A DNA stretch of 64,000 bases from Baylisascaris procyonis (taxonomy: Eukaryota; Nematoda; Chromadorea; Rhabditida; Ascarididae): contig JAZARR010000153.1 of the NCBI GenBank assembly GCA_037389465.1, positions 4,449,001-4,513,000 of the forward strand. The letters run 5' to 3'. The notes beneath the pieces were generated by a model, which was given only the letters and a program-made list of their open reading frames with translations, did no database searches and was not told where the DNA came from. Made by a program: the position numbers and the translations under genes. This document shows, piece by piece, positions 11,134 through 24,730 of this stretch. How positions within the stretch are numbered: position 1 is the first letter of the stretch; every line of letters starts with the position of its first letter.

Positions 11134-12772
11134 TTCTCTTGTGGCGAATGGATTTGCGCACTCGGAAAGTGAAACATTGTGTCAAATGTAATTCGAAAGT
11201 GCAGTTTTTGTACATCATTTCAAATGCAATGTTATTTGCATTTTTTATCGAATGAGTATTTTAAAAATGCATTCTGCATTTTGCCAGTTTTCTTTTCGCT
11301 CAGAACGGAAATCATATTATGGTTTGAGAATTCGCAAAAATCATTTGGAATTTTTTCAAGTCACTCAGCAACGTCTGATTTGTAAAGGAATAGGCAAAGT
11401 TCACATTCAGTATTCAACTGTCGAAAAGTTTTCCTTATCGAAGATGATTTTATCGGAGAATTAATACCTGCAGCCATATTCTAGCAACCAAGTTTCACCA
11501 CTCTATGCTCTTGAATGGTGAAAAAAAAAAATGCAATGGCTGAATTAGATATCGCCTGAGGTTTAACACACTTATCCGCTATATGGGACGATATGTTGAA
11601 AAGAGTGTTTGCTAAGAGGAATGATTTTATAAAAATTGATGGTCAACTCGTAATCAGTGCCTAGCGCAACGTTGTTGTTGTTTTTTTTTTTTAGCAATAA
11701 CTCTGTTACGCTAAATTAGTATTGACAGAGAAATCATTATAGGAATTTCACAAAAGTGTAAATTATTTTTTGATGGATACTGCAATAATACAAATTTAAA
11801 ATTACAATAAAAAATTGCTCGTAACTCGTATTGATGAATGTCTTCGCAATATGACAAAAAAAAAAGTTGAAAAGTCTCTTCAAAAGTTGAAAGTGAAGAA
11901 AATATTTGTGTAATTACTTAATGGAACATCGAAAACGCATAAACCACTACAATTCAAAGCTGTTCTGAGATAGATACGAAATTGGCGAGTAATTAAAGGC
12001 GGTAATAAACTTTAATGCACCTGTAAATGATACGTAAATGCATCGTGAATAGCAATAACGCTCCAGAAATGCATGCATCTCATCACGATTAAGCGTATTG
12101 ATTACGTCGTAGTGATTGAATCACAAAAACATCCCAATGCTCACTGAATATTCAAAGTACCCCATTGTTAGAGCTTTCACCATTTTCTGGGATCGAATAC
12201 CTAACAGCATGCTCCACTAACGTTTTGAACATCATCCGGAATGGTTTTTGGACGTATGTGCTGCCGCTATTACTTCTTGTTGTGCAGCGTTTTCCTTAAT
12301 GTGACCAAAGTAGCAGCTCCCCATTCGAGCAACTCATATTTAACTTAACCTTCCCCATAAGATCTTGCCATTCATCTTCGCGCCTATGGATTTGCACCAT
12401 ACATGCTTCCCGTTTCCCTTCGGAAACCGAATACCTCAGGAACACTTCTGACAGTGAACCCAACATCAAATAAAATTATAACGCTACAGCCTTCGTTCAA
12501 AAAGCGAGCATTCGTAGTGAGGCGAGTCTGAGGTAGTCATAGCGTGATTTCTGTTTCAGAAGCTTCACTCATTTTCTAGGCTTCATCTAATCAGCCCTAT
12601 TGCGGCATCGGGCACTCAAAATCTTTTGTGCGATCGAATAGAAATAACTGCGGTAGTGAGGTCAACCGTGATACCAGCAGATCGAGTAGGTTTGCACAGT
12701 AACTAAAAACTCCGCTACAAAATGTGATCTCGCGTTTCTGTTGCTGATTAGTCTTGAAGAGTATAAAACTGG

Positions 12773-13016
12773 TTAAATTAAACGTAGCGTTTTTCCAACT
12801 GGAGGAAAGTTGGGCATATTCTTGCAACTGAAAACTCGCAGTCCTCCGTTCTTATGCAACAGGAAAAAATAGCCCTTTAAAGGAAGGTCATTCAGTCCCA
12901 ATCTTTTCGATATAAGTTTTTGAGAACATCTACATGTTTCGATTAACTTGCACTTCGGCAAATGAGGATAACCAAGAAAGCTCTCAAGACTCTTTGACTG
13001 GCCATATCGTGCAATC
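12773..13016 (-). CDS. Possible terminal exon, unassigned
   Basis: On the minus strand a TTTCAG acceptor at 13017-13022 opens an 80-codon frame that ends in TAA at 12773-12775. The protein is well mixed (IARYGQSKSLESFLGYP near the start, LPLKGYFFLL in the middle), more protein-like than the surrounding chance frames. Its phase would also join the donor at 16722 of the minus-strand gene upstream, giving an alternative 3' end. No AATAAA was seen downstream. It could equally be a relic of a mobile element. Confidence 0.28.
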
Positions 13017-13490
13017 CTGAAAGGCAACTAATCCTGTATCCGACAAAAGAGTTCTTGATAACCTCTTTCAGTACTTGACATTAAAATAGTGGCGTATGCG
13101 AAAGTAGTTTACAAGAACATAGCACGCAAACATTGCTTTGCATATGCCGTGCTTCCTCCATAAAGGGGCAATCTTTAATGGCAATGTCTCACTTCAACTC
13201 TTGCCTCAGTTCCAGCGTTCGCAAGCTCTGCAATGGCTCTCTCTGCTTTATCTTTGCCCCACTCTCCATGCATATCATCAAATAACCTTCTAGACAAATA
13301 TCGAACATTTGCATATTACTTCAATTTTACTTTCCTCGAATGTTTAAAGTGAAAACAATTCTGAGCGGGTTTGTATCTGCAAACTTGTTTCATGCGCGAA
13401 GTCTTTACCAATTCAGCCTACATTAGCTGTTCATAGCGTTTTGTGGAAAACACTACAGCTCAGCTACGAAAGCAGCAAAATGAAAGTGGA

Positions 13491-13697
13491 ATGAAGGAAG
13501 AAAGGGAACCAATTCGGCTTTACATTCACAACCTTTTCGGACGATTCCTTCTTCCGCTCGAAGCGACATCCGTTGAGGAAGCTGACAGCCGATGTGAAAG
13601 GGATGAAGGAGGTCAGTATGAAGTCTTTAGCGGAGTGACTCCCAGAGTGCGTATTTCAAAACCCACAAAGCGATGGTACTCTTTATTTATTAGATAA
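13491..13697 (+). CDS. Possible small ORF or exon, unassigned
   Basis: An ATG at 13491 opens 68 codons with charged, mixed composition (MKEEREPIRLYIHNLFGRF at the start, basic KPTKRWYSLFIR at the end). The frame is open for another 16 codons upstream. No clear acceptor precedes it and no family is recognised. It may be a chance frame. Confidence 0.2.
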   Translation: MKEEREPIRLYIHNLFGRFLLPLEATSVEEADSRCERDEGGQYEVFSGVTPRVRISKPTKRWYSLFIR

Positions 13698-13904
13698 TGC
13701 ATCAACAGCAACGCATAAAGCACTCTTTGTCTGAGGAAGATGACTTAAACATTTAATAAGAAACACAACGCTCTAAAATCCTATATACAAATAAGTAACA
13801 AATTTTATGCGTAGGAAATATTCGGAAGAGGAGGTTGTTCCATAAAGTCCTCGAGACGCCATATATTCCACGCTAGAAAAAGTGCTAAAAAGTAGGATGG
13901 AGAA

Positions 13905-13914
13905 AGATAGATGG

Positions 13915-13945
<31 letters not shown>

Positions 13946-13970
13946 GATTAATAGATAGACAGATAGAAAG
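13905..13970. repeat. (GATA)n microsatellite
   Basis: About 65 bases of imperfect GATA/GACA repeats interrupted by single changes. Read on the minus strand it gives the Ile/Tyr/Leu/Ser-rich chance frames seen there. Confidence 0.95.
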
Positions 13971-15920
13971 ATGAAAAGGGAAAGAAAAAGGAGCGAGAGA
14001 GACGGCTGAGACCACATTTACTTGAGTGTGTGCTAATTGTCGAAACCAAGCTCACAGGTCTGAATGAGGAGCTGTTCCGCAAAAAAATAAGCGGAATTTT
14101 TGCCAGAGGGTTTATGATTCTGCAAAATATGCTTAATTCTGCACTTTTTATCACATTTATTTGAACAAATTTTAAAGACCTTTTTCCTGACTTCCTGATC
14201 TTTAATGGTATGCTATGTTTTCTTTGATTCACATTTTGAAATAGTTTACCGAATTCTAATTGCTTCATCAAGTCAGACACTGAGGAATTGATTCGAATAG
14301 AACGACCATACACAATAATTCAAATAAACTATGAGTGCTGATGTTAACGAGATGAATGTATCTCAATTGAAATTTAGCGAAAAATCGAAGAGTTTGAAAG
14401 AAATTGAAATGTTCGTTGACATCATAAACATTCCAGCAGGAATAAGAGTTCAAAAAACGATGTAGACATGAATTGTGTTATATCACGTATGGATGAGGTT
14501 GTTTGAGCTTGGCTCTTTGGTCATCACACACAGCGAACAGTTGTTGAGAGGAACGTGCAGTTGGTCGGTGGCACTCATTTACGATGGTTCACTCATGCAA
14601 TCATTGCATTATTATGAGCACACATCATTGGTCAGCGAATTTTGTACGGCACAGAAAATTGTGCAGAACATTTTAGGTCCGCTTATGAAGCAATTAATAA
14701 CCGAAATTAGGTAATAATATATTTACATCGAATCATTAGAGGATCACTGTTGGAGAAACGCCGAAGAAATGAAAATATCACTGAACAGTTTTCAGATATT
14801 GAAAGTCGGGCAATCATGGAAACCTTTGACAGAATTTTTGAATTAATTATTCATTGGGCACAAGTGAAAAAAATTTTGTTTCACGGCTAAAATTTTACGA
14901 ATTTTTACGGCATATTTTTCCATCCTTCAACAAGTAATAAAAAGTCAAATATCACTTATTATTTTACTCATCTTTCTTACTCCATATCTTGTATTACATA
15001 TTTGTTTTACTGGAAATTTTTGATAAATAATAGATGGTGAAATTCTCCCGTTGTTGATGTCACGAACTATTCAATATCCGTCGGCGTTATCGGTTAAGCG
15101 CAAAAACAAACTTAATACAGCAAGATGATGAAGAAAAAGAGAACTTTACGTATGCAATGACTTTGAAAAGTCGTTCAATTCGCTTTGACCCGTTTGAATT
15201 CGGATCGCACCGTTTAGTTCTTTTTTTTTTAAGTTGCATAGTTTTCCGACATATTCCCTCAAATCAATTACTGAACAAAATATAGGACACTTTAGTATTC
15301 TACATGCTGAGATGAAAACAACTGTTGAGTTCTGAAGAATATAAAATTCGACAGTTTTCAGAAATATTCAGCAATCGAAAGCATTGAACATAAATCAACA
15401 AACTTAACGGTGCGGCGAATATATTAAAAGCATGCCATGAAATATGGATTTCATGCAATCCATCAAAAACAAAACAACAATTGTAAAGCTAGTAAAAATG
15501 TTTTAAAATATTATACTTAAAATTGCGGAAATATTATACTTAAGATTACGGCATTTTTAAAAATTGAAACACGAGAGTAGGATGTTTCAGATCTTCATAC
15601 GGTTTCGTCCGATACATGTCTCTTTGTCTTTGTATTTAGGACATAGGCGCAGACCTGCTTGATTTTGCTCTTTTTCTCACAATTTACTATAAATTTTGGA
15701 AAAAAAAAAGATTTCTTGTGGAAATTAAAAGTATCGCTATGATGTTACGAAGCGATATGGCCGAACTTATTGTCAGGTTGGCATTAATGAATGGACAAAG
15801 GTGTAATTTGACCAATACGACCATACCGGATGATGAAATACATGACCAACTCTGACCATCTAAACGCATTTCGCCACTCCGTTCTATATGAGAGGCCTCT
15901 TTTCCTGTGCGAGCACGCGC

Positions 15921-18900
15921 TCATTGTTTTGGCATGAATGCGTAGAGCTTCTCGAATAGTTGTAAGTTGGCACCGAATGAACGCTTGATCTTCGGTGCAT
16001 TTGGCCAGAGATTGTAATCCGAGCAGTAGAGCAGTCGCATCAGTTTATAGTAATGAATCATCTTCTCTTCTCTCCACAATGGACAGTTCCTGGAAATTGT
16101 TGGAGATTTCAGAAATTTTCAAATTTATAACAAAAGTCAGCATTAACGGTTCATTGAACTATTATAACAAATTTTTCTGTTACCTGCAGCTAAAGATAAT
16201 ACAAATTACGAAATGACAGAATTGTTTTATAGTGCTAACTTTACCTCTGCCAGCGATACATACCTCGCAAATGGGTTAACGTAAGTGAATATATGTCTTT
16301 GTTGCCTAACGCTGACAATAAAATTTACTCGATTCGCAGATTCTGCATTTCCGTTGTACTATCAACATAACTGATGAGACGGTATATCTGACAATATGCG
16401 CATACTTTTACGCTATTATGCTGCAGTATGCAATGTCCTCTCTTTCCAATGATCGATTATATTTAATAACTAGATAATAGCGAAGATTTTAGTATTCATA
16501 CTTACGTAACTATTCCGATGGAAACTAGAAATGAGGAAACATATATAATTTGAGCCATCAAGCACGAATGAATCAACATAGCAGTGGAGTGATTATCAGT
16601 GACTTTTGGTACTATTCCCATCACATTCAGTATATAAAGATTTCAACTGAAGTATTTCAGGTTTTTTTGCAATGGGCGAGATGCGTCCTTTGCAGGGCTC
16701 TTTTTAAGACGTTGCACATACCTGAATAGTTCATCGCGTGCTTCAAGTTCCGGTGTGCAGTAGGCTCTCAGTTGAGTGTTGTACTGTTTAAGTTTCCTTG
16801 ATAGATTGCGCTTGTCACTGTCCATGTCACCAATAATTTCTGCAGATAGCTTGTTCCTGTTGAGATAACACCTTTCAACGGGCACTTCGACGGGACCTTC
16901 TTCCTGAGCACAAAGACATTCTTCACTATGAAATTTTGTCATACCGTTATATGTTAGAACAATGTGGCTTTACATTAGCAAGCCTAGTTGAAATTACAGA
17001 TTTATATTGTTTCATCGCTTAATAAGTGCAGTTAGATGAGTTTGTGCCTGGTATTAGTGTTTAAGTTAGACTTGATGTGGACGAGACATTAAAAAGAAGA
17101 CTTGATGAGACTTGAAGTAGGCGCATTCACATGAAGAAAAAACGACGCACAGCTCCGGAATTCCTCCATTTGCTTAGTTATCTCTGTGGGGTTCTTCAGT
17201 TAAATGTTACAAATAACTTACTGCATCTTCACCAATGTCGAGTGGCGGGAGATCATCAACATATTCGGCAGTTCCTTGAGCTCGTTCTGGTGGACCGGCA
17301 TTCCATATCGCATCTGGATTTGGTACGATACGTTCAACTTTCCTCTCCATCTTCACCTCAAATGCGCCAATTGAAGCACCTTTGCGCTCTTTTGTTTCCT
17401 GATGGTGGTCCTTATTAGCTTCAGTGCCAGGCTCAATCACCGAGTTCGAGCTAGCTTCGGCACTCGATGGTGGCAGGGTCGGTGCTGCTTTCTGGATATC
17501 GATAACCACCGGCTGCGTAGCATTTTCATCCATCAGCCGAATTTCTATCCGTTCTATTGGCGCATCCAAACGCTCCACTGAAAAAAAAAACCTAACTTCG
17601 GCAATTAACAAAACCATTGCTGATGCTGACTTTGAATTTATTATAAGTGATATGCAATCCTGCAGCAAAATGATTCATTAAGATTTTCCTTATTGCTGAA
17701 AACGTTGATTGACTCAAATCAGAACTTCTTTACTTGCAGTTGTTCCCTTTACAAACCACGAACATTCCTTGCCCTTAAGAGTACTAAGGGCAAGTTATTT
17801 TGGTCTGAAACTGATGGAACGAACAGCTGCAAGCTAACTGGATTTAAAAACATCATCTCCCTTTGTCGCCGAATTTTGGAACGTGAGACTGAGGTACAAG
17901 CGTTACGGCCATAAAGCGATGACCATGAAAACTTGAAGGTACATAGTACGTTATTAATGTTAGTATTAAGCTTCCAAACCCCAAGAATACTGCACATCTG
18001 TTTCACAAACTGGAAGTCATAGTGCAGCAAACTTTCCTACATAATGACGTTGCCATCTCTAATTTTCGAAACCAATGAAAACAATGAATGTTCAACAAAG
18101 ATCTTTTCTTACTCATATCCATCCAGCCAACGGTTTTGTTGTTATGCGGAGCACATGTACACAACAAAATTTCATATCTTTGCTTCACTTCAATCTGATC
18201 ACTCAACGATACCCCCTTGGATCCGAACTTCCAGCGTGCGGCCAACCACTAAAAGTAATTTGCCAGTCTCGCATCTATCCGCCCTATATTTTTAAAATTC
18301 TCCGGTTTTGCTGCATCCGTGTTTTGCAAAGAATGAGCCTACTAGTACAGCCAATCACTAAATTTCGTTGAAATTAATGAATTCGCAAGACGCCAACACA
18401 ATTGATGAAGTGAATGCGAGTAATATACACAAGACAGTAAGCGATGAGCGGTAACAGAGTATCGGTTGTTCGAAGCATCGACTAACGCCGAAAATTTTTT
18501 GCAGTTCACATGATTTAGTACTTCGTTAATTCGATGAACCCATTTCAATGTTTCTACTGAATGCCACCACTGCCTCATGTATGAACTCATTTAAGAAAAG
18601 AGTTCTAATCTCTTGAAACCGGAAATGTTAAATTGAATTATAAAATCGCATCATCTGAGGTGTGCAAGAACGCGGATTCGATTGAATCTTTCTCTTGAAT
18701 TTTGATTTGTTGGTTATGCATATGATCCACAGATTTTAAATTTATTCATCCCATTGGATCAATTGCTATAACAATGTCCTTTGACTTCAGACGTGTTCTT
18801 TTAACGATCGCTTCAATTTTACAGATTTAATCGTTAAATTATTTGCTCTATATGAAAGCAGTCAATCGATTGCTGAGACAGTAATTGAAGTCTCATGAAA

Positions 18901-21090
18901 ATATTGTGCATTTTGGCCATCAAACAGATAGAAAGGCATGTCAATGAATTTGTTTCAATATGCATGCTGCGTTTCAACTCATGAATTCAGTCGATTTCTC
19001 TAATATCAAGAACGAGTGATAAAACGCCAGGTAGTGTCCTTTGCAAGGAACAAAAGCGAAGTAAAAATGCGTCGATAAACTTGCAAAAGTAATCTGAAAT
19101 TGGTGACATTCTTCTGGATTCAATGCAGTTCGACGTCATGAATTCTTTTGAATCAATTTTCACCCCTTTGCAAGCGTAAAGGATCAAAGAAGTGAGTTAT
19201 GCTAATGCCAATAATTCTTCACGGATATCAATAGATTGAGAAACGAGGGGACCATATCAAAGTATGAATAAATCATTTGGATAACTATATAAGAAAATAA
19301 AGGAGTTCTTCACTATATTCGAAGGAGATATTCGATCAGTTCGGGTTTTTTAGAACCAAGGTGGTCAGCTATTCACCGAAATCTGAGCCTAAACGCGAAA
19401 TTTCTTCAACTGGATGCGATTTTCGCTGTTGAGAAGAAGAAGGTGCAGCAAAGTGAACAATGTTGCAAAGACGAAGAATGAAGAAAAGCCACATCTGTGC
19501 CAAAGTCTCTATTGCCTCCAATTCGCAATTATATCACAGACTTCGCCATTTCAATCTTCCCATGAGTGAATGTGAAAACTCAAATGTATGGAAAATAGAG
19601 ACAATTCGAATCTCGAATTTTTGCAAATCGAATTAAAAAATAACCCCGGAAAGATGTCGAGGTGTCAATGATAAGTGCCTTCTCGTTGCCACCAAGTACC
19701 ACCGAATCCACTCCATTGCTTGCAATTCGCAACGGTCCTGATGCCACAATGTCGACACATAATAGTAATACCTCTATGCTCCGCATACAATTGCACAGCA
19801 TCTGCAACATTTCATAGTATTTACTATAAATTGATAACGAAAATCGGTGTCAAAACTACTGCGTTTTTGCAGCAAAGGTAGTTGCTGCCAGCCTTCAACG
19901 ATGCCACTTTTTGGCCCCGAAGTGTTAAAATCATAATGCTGTCGACGCAATGTGACTAATAGGTTAAAAGTGCGGACAGCGTTTTAGCAATACCTTCCGG
20001 TTTTAATCGGCTAGGAAAGATAGTAGACGAAGGGTGCTGAGTTTTCGTACAGAGTGCTTTATAGCTAGCTCGATCTTGATCGGCACTGATTATTAATGGG
20101 ATCCGGTTAATCTGTTCAACTGATCCGAAATATACATCTGATTCCAAAGATCCCTCAATTAGCACTTTACCGAATAGTGCACAGTTTTATTAACCATGTG
20201 GAGTTCTGTTCTCCGAAACAACCAATTAAACAGTAGAATTTTTCCCAATCGGTGTTTTTCCAACACTTCTCGTTAATTTAATGTCAACAACCCTCCCGTC
20301 CTTTCCATTAATCAAAGGACAAGCACATTCTACCATTCAGTGCGAAATGATAAGAAAGTTGATTAAGAAATCCTTTTCGCGTTAAACTTTTGTGCATGTG
20401 CACCGCACCTTGGCCAGGAACTTGTTTACAGATGCCTCAATTCTAAAAATAAAACAAATTTAAATAGCCATAAGTTAGTGAGTGGAATACATCAAGAGTA
20501 AGCGGCTGCTTAACGTTGGAAAGTTCGATTGCACTTAGAGTAGACGAGTCTTTTGAGTTGAATAAATGAAATTGCACTAAATGTTAACATGTACACAACT
20601 GCAGCAACAACTTCACTGAGGTGAAAGAACGTGAGAGTCAGGTGTTATCCTAATGTGCGTTGTCGAGCCAGCCGACTGCTCAACAAACGCTTCTCTTTAT
20701 CGTTGCTGAGCAAAAACTTGACTAAGTTCAGCCTACTCGTAAGATGGTTCAGTTATTAATCGTCAAACGAATCAATAAGAGCAGCTTGACTTATTGCAGG
20801 CAATTATTGAATAATATAAGCGGAAAAAGAATAGCAGAATAATATAAGCAGAATATAAGAATAGCAGAATAAGAATAATATAAGCAGAATAGCTTATTAT
20901 TCCTACGATGAGAGTAGGAGAATGGCAGTTTTAAAAAACCAAAAGGGCAAAAAAAGATGAGTGCTTCTTCTTCTTTGGGCTTTGTTCGATGGTCACCTGT
21001 GTTTCTAATGCTTGCACTATTATCGAGGGTTCCCTCAACCATCAGATTTGATGCTGTGATGATTGATTCACCTGCTCGGGAGTTATTCAT
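15921..21090 (-). CDS. Acidic helical protein of unknown function, four-exon model
   Basis: Minus-strand exons 21090-20997, 17577-17222, 16903-16722 and 16089-15921 join with matching phases (1, 0, 2) and give 266 residues. Donors are GTGACC, GTAAGT and GTATGT; acceptors are a T-run plus CAG, CTCAG and TTTCCAG. The two middle exons are the firmest. They encode a Pro/Glu/Ser-rich acidic segment (VERLDAPIERIEIRLMDE, PNPDAIWNAGPPERAQ, PPLDIGEDA) and then a Lys/Arg/Leu-rich helix (KRNLSRKLKQYNTQLRAY, ARDELFRYVQRLKK). The helix loosely recalls the C-terminal helical repeats of FAM13-type proteins, but this is not an assignment. Start: ATG at 21088-21090 in MNNSRAGESI; the frame is open somewhat further upstream. 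The 3' end is uncertain. Without the last splice the third exon reads on into RYVQRLKK and stops at 16643-16645, and the exon at 12773-13016 is also phase-compatible. No poly(A) signal was found for any of the three ends. Confidence 0.5.
17768..17794. repeat. 10-bp inverted repeat
   Basis: CTTGCCCTTA at 17768-17777 pairs with 17785-17794 around a seven-base loop. It lies in the long first intron of the minus-strand gene. Confidence 0.75.
20810..20895. repeat. Short tandem repeat, AGAATAATATAAGC-like unit
   Basis: Several imperfect copies of a unit built from AGAATAATATAAGC and AGAATAGC follow each other. It is inside the first intron of the minus-strand gene and explains the Tyr/Leu/Ile-rich chance frame there. 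Confidence 0.85.
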
Positions 21091-21727
21091 CAACACCGAT
21101 GATAACCAGAAGGAAGAAATATTAGCGAACAAATGATCGGCAGAAAAAAGTGAAAGCTGGGTCCATTAAAATGAAGTGAAATCAACGAGTAATGTAATGA
21201 TTTTTCAAGAACTTTTTAACTATGAAAATGTGCCATTTGCACTGATGAACCAGTATGTCTCATAAGCGAATATAATTCAAACATTAATTACCTTCGAAGT
21301 GTCTCGTCAGGTATCTTTTTTTTATTGCTGCTCATTAATATTAGTGCCAAAAAAAAGAAACCAAACAAGTTGGGAAGTGTGACAGAAAAAAGCTGACACG
21401 ATATGTGGGTTCACACTCCGTGCATGTGACCAACCGATCCCATAAATTACAAGCGAACAATAGATATAAATGTGATGTCATAACATTTTCATTAAACCGC
21501 GTGTGGACAAAAGTCTTTTAAAAAACCCTCGTTTCTGGCCTCTACGAGGCTGGTGCAGAATTCATGTGAACTTTTCTTTCATCTTCAAATGTCTATAACG
21601 TCTCTCAAAGAGTGATGGATCAACATTGATCAGGCCATTTCCGCCCTGATATGCTGTTAATTATTCCCATCGAGTTTTGCAGTTCCATGTCCAGTGGCTT
21701 CCGTGCTGAAAGTATAGGTAAAGACAA

Positions 21728-21750
21728 ACAGACAGACAGACAGGCGGGCA
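21728..21750. repeat. (GACA)n microsatellite, short
   Basis: About five GACA units in a row within AT-rich DNA. No gene is associated. Confidence 0.8.
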
Positions 21751-24589
21751 TATAAATGCAAGAAAGACGTTGGCATAGTGCACTTTGCAAGCAATTTTGC
21801 AAAAGCATGTTGAAAGAAAAAAGTGCGAAAATATGCAGGAGAAGTTGCAAAGACATGTGCTTTTGCGTCATCCCATTGTGAACAAATCTTTCAAAAGTCG
21901 TTGTTAAAAAACTAGTGCGCGAAGCGATGCCACCTAACTTCCAATAACTGGATCAATCCGCCCAGATATTCGATAAAAGTTCATTTCCACGGGTTCTTAT
22001 AAGTCTTCCTTACAAAACTGTATCATGGCGTGGTCTTATCTGTGCGCATTTGTAACTATTTGTCTGTCTGCATGTCCTAAAGTGCAAACTCCTGAATCAG
22101 TAAAGTACTGAATTTTGTGGGCATAATACACATCACAGGATGCCCTCCCATCCCATAAGCTAAGTTGATCCATCGTTTCCAATAGACCATTTAGATGTTA
22201 AGAGACTCGAGAAACTGAAAGCGCTTAACATCTCCCGCTGTTTCCTTTTATATCCGTCTATGAGGTTTGCACGGAGAAGCGACAAACGTTCAGCATGTGG
22301 AATGATAAAGGATGCTGCCCAATTTTGTACCTCCAGCTGTCGTGGTGGACGAGTTGAAAGCACCTGACAGCCACACCCAGACGTAGTACACACACGGACA
22401 GAAACGTAATGCATCTTTACGCATTACAAAGTACGAAAAAAATTGAAATATCCCATTGGATGGATAGGAAGAGAAAGGTAATAGGGCATGCTGAGCTTCT
22501 AATTCAACCTAGCCATGAACGTCCCACGCAAAAGCGCAAAAAACAACGAAGTTTGCAGAAGAGACTGGATGCGGAAGAAGTGCTATTAGAATACACCTTA
22601 TCAATCACTGCACAAATCCGTAGCCGCAAAACGTTTTCATGGTCCACTCGAATGTTTGCAGAAGAGATTTGTAGTGAATGCTAGAGGGACAGAAGTAATA
22701 TTTTGTGGATTCTATTATTAAAGTGAGCCAAAGCGGATTCTGCTGTCGCAACTTGAAACTACACTGCAGCAAACAGACAAACAAAGCTCTAAGTCACAAT
22801 GTCACTTTAGTTCAAGTTTTTGTAGGAATTTTTCAAAAAAACCCTCCAAAACACAAGGAAATAATAGATGGCCACAAATATACCTCCAAAAAACATATAC
22901 ATATTGCGAATGATCATGCTGTATACAACTAAATTTTCTAAATGTTTTGTCGAGTTTACTCACTAGTGAACGGAAATTTCGGAATCCCTGCAAAATATTT
23001 TCTCTGCTTTCCATGATTATCAGCTTTCAAACAGCACGTGAAATCTTCATCGACAGACAGTTTCGTTTTCTAAAGTGACGAAGCAGTTGAAGATTTTCTG
23101 GGCTTCTACTTCATTTCTACAACACTCGTAAGACTACCTTATTGAACTAACCCGATTAAGAGGAAATTAGGTGGCGTAATGCTTATGGAGGGCATTAGGT
23201 AGTGAAAATTCCTATTGGAGGTTGACTACAGGCTTAATATCTCAGATGCGGCAGAGATATGAGCTGAAGCTTCGGTGAGTTCTCGTAGCGATCACTGTTC
23301 CTTCTTCTGAATAATTTGCAACAAATGTAATGCCTTGGAAATGAATAGCCGTTGACTATCTCTGAAGCTGTTGATTTGTTAATTTGATGATGATCTATAG
23401 CAATCAGCAAAAACTTTATTACGCTCTCAATCATGAAGATTTCTTGAGAAACTTCTCCGCAAGAATTAAACAGAAAATTGATCGTAATCTTTCGATATTC
23501 ACCATCTTTTATGCTAATGCGTCTGGTAACTGCTGGAATTTCTATTTTCTCCAAAGTAAAGCTGATTATTTTTGCAGTGAAGGCTATTACGTCATAATAA
23601 ATGAGCTCGATGAAGACTCGATGAGCCGATAGGTCAAAATAATTGCCAGTTTAGATAAACCAAGAAAGTACGGATGGAGTTTTTGATGCTATTCCATCTC
23701 CTTGAGGTAACGCTTCCCTTTCTCGCGTGGCGAGGTTGATATTTTGAAGGTTCCTCTTTGCAACTTTATTTACCGATCGCCCCAGCTTCTTCGTTTTGTT
23801 ATAAACTCTGGCAGTTTCGTTTTGCATACGAACATAATCGTCTGCCTCTTACAGGTGAAAACACACTAGATGTTAGCATTGCGTTGCGGGTGGATTGGCA
23901 TGCACTTCTTATAATATGCTAATACCTAGCACCTACAGTAACATATTACACTAACTGGTTATCTCAAGAGCCAATGAAAGTCGCGGTAATAACAGGTGAT
24001 CGATTACAGTGTCCTATGTTAGAAGACTGAAGTAAGGATCATATCGAGTGTGATTCAGCTTAAGAGTGAAACGGCTCTAATTTACGTGACCGGCATACCG
24101 GGAACCTTACAGATAGTAAGAATGCAGATGAAATAAAGTGTAAATAAAGTCTAATTATACTATTGTTTTCAAAAATTTTCGATGCAAATCTAGCACAGAA
24201 ATCAAGAATTTCCTCACGATGACAAATGGCGAATAAGTTCATGTGAAGGATCATTACATCAAAAGAATGGGACCATATCGCATAGAGTCGTGTTTTGTAA
24301 ATGAAGTCATTCCTCGCGTTGCGCACAAAATATAGCGTATAGAATAAAATCCTTTTTAAAACATCTCTCATCGCTAATTAATTAGAAATGCAACTTCGTA
24401 GGTCGATGCGTAACGGTGGCAAAGTTTCCTATATAAGAACTATTTATATCAGAACTGGATGCTACTAAACAGCTCACGCAAAACTCTACTTATAAGAAGA
24501 TACTGAGAGTGTCAGCACTGAGTTAACTACGGAGAGCATATGAGGAGTATTGCCTGATAGATGTATATGAAAACACGATGTATAAAGTA

Positions 24590-24730
24590 GATAAGAAGGG
24601 TGTTATGAGGAGGAAGGAGGAAACTGCGATTGGCTGACGATTGGACGGCAGCGAAACAACGTCAGGCAAGGGCCTGCCTCCAAACGACAGCCGCTTCCTC
24701 GTATCGCACAAACACCCTCGCACCTATCAA
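24590..24730. other. GC-rich block in AT-rich DNA, unassigned
   Basis: The stretch is clearly richer in G and C than its surroundings. On the minus strand two frames are open across it, one reading ARVFVRYEEAAVVWRQALA before a stop. On the plus strand it could be a promoter-like segment. No splice sites fit. It may be a coding relic of a mobile element. Confidence 0.25.

Larger units (their letters stand above)
11134..15920. other. Gene-poor spacer with weak exon candidates
   Basis: AT-rich DNA with several A or T runs of 9-12 bases. Apart from the two candidates listed separately (12773-13016 minus, 13491-13697 plus) and a GATA microsatellite, I see nothing coding. It could partly be intron or 3' untranslated sequence of the minus-strand gene that ends near 15.9 kb. 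Confidence 0.45.
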
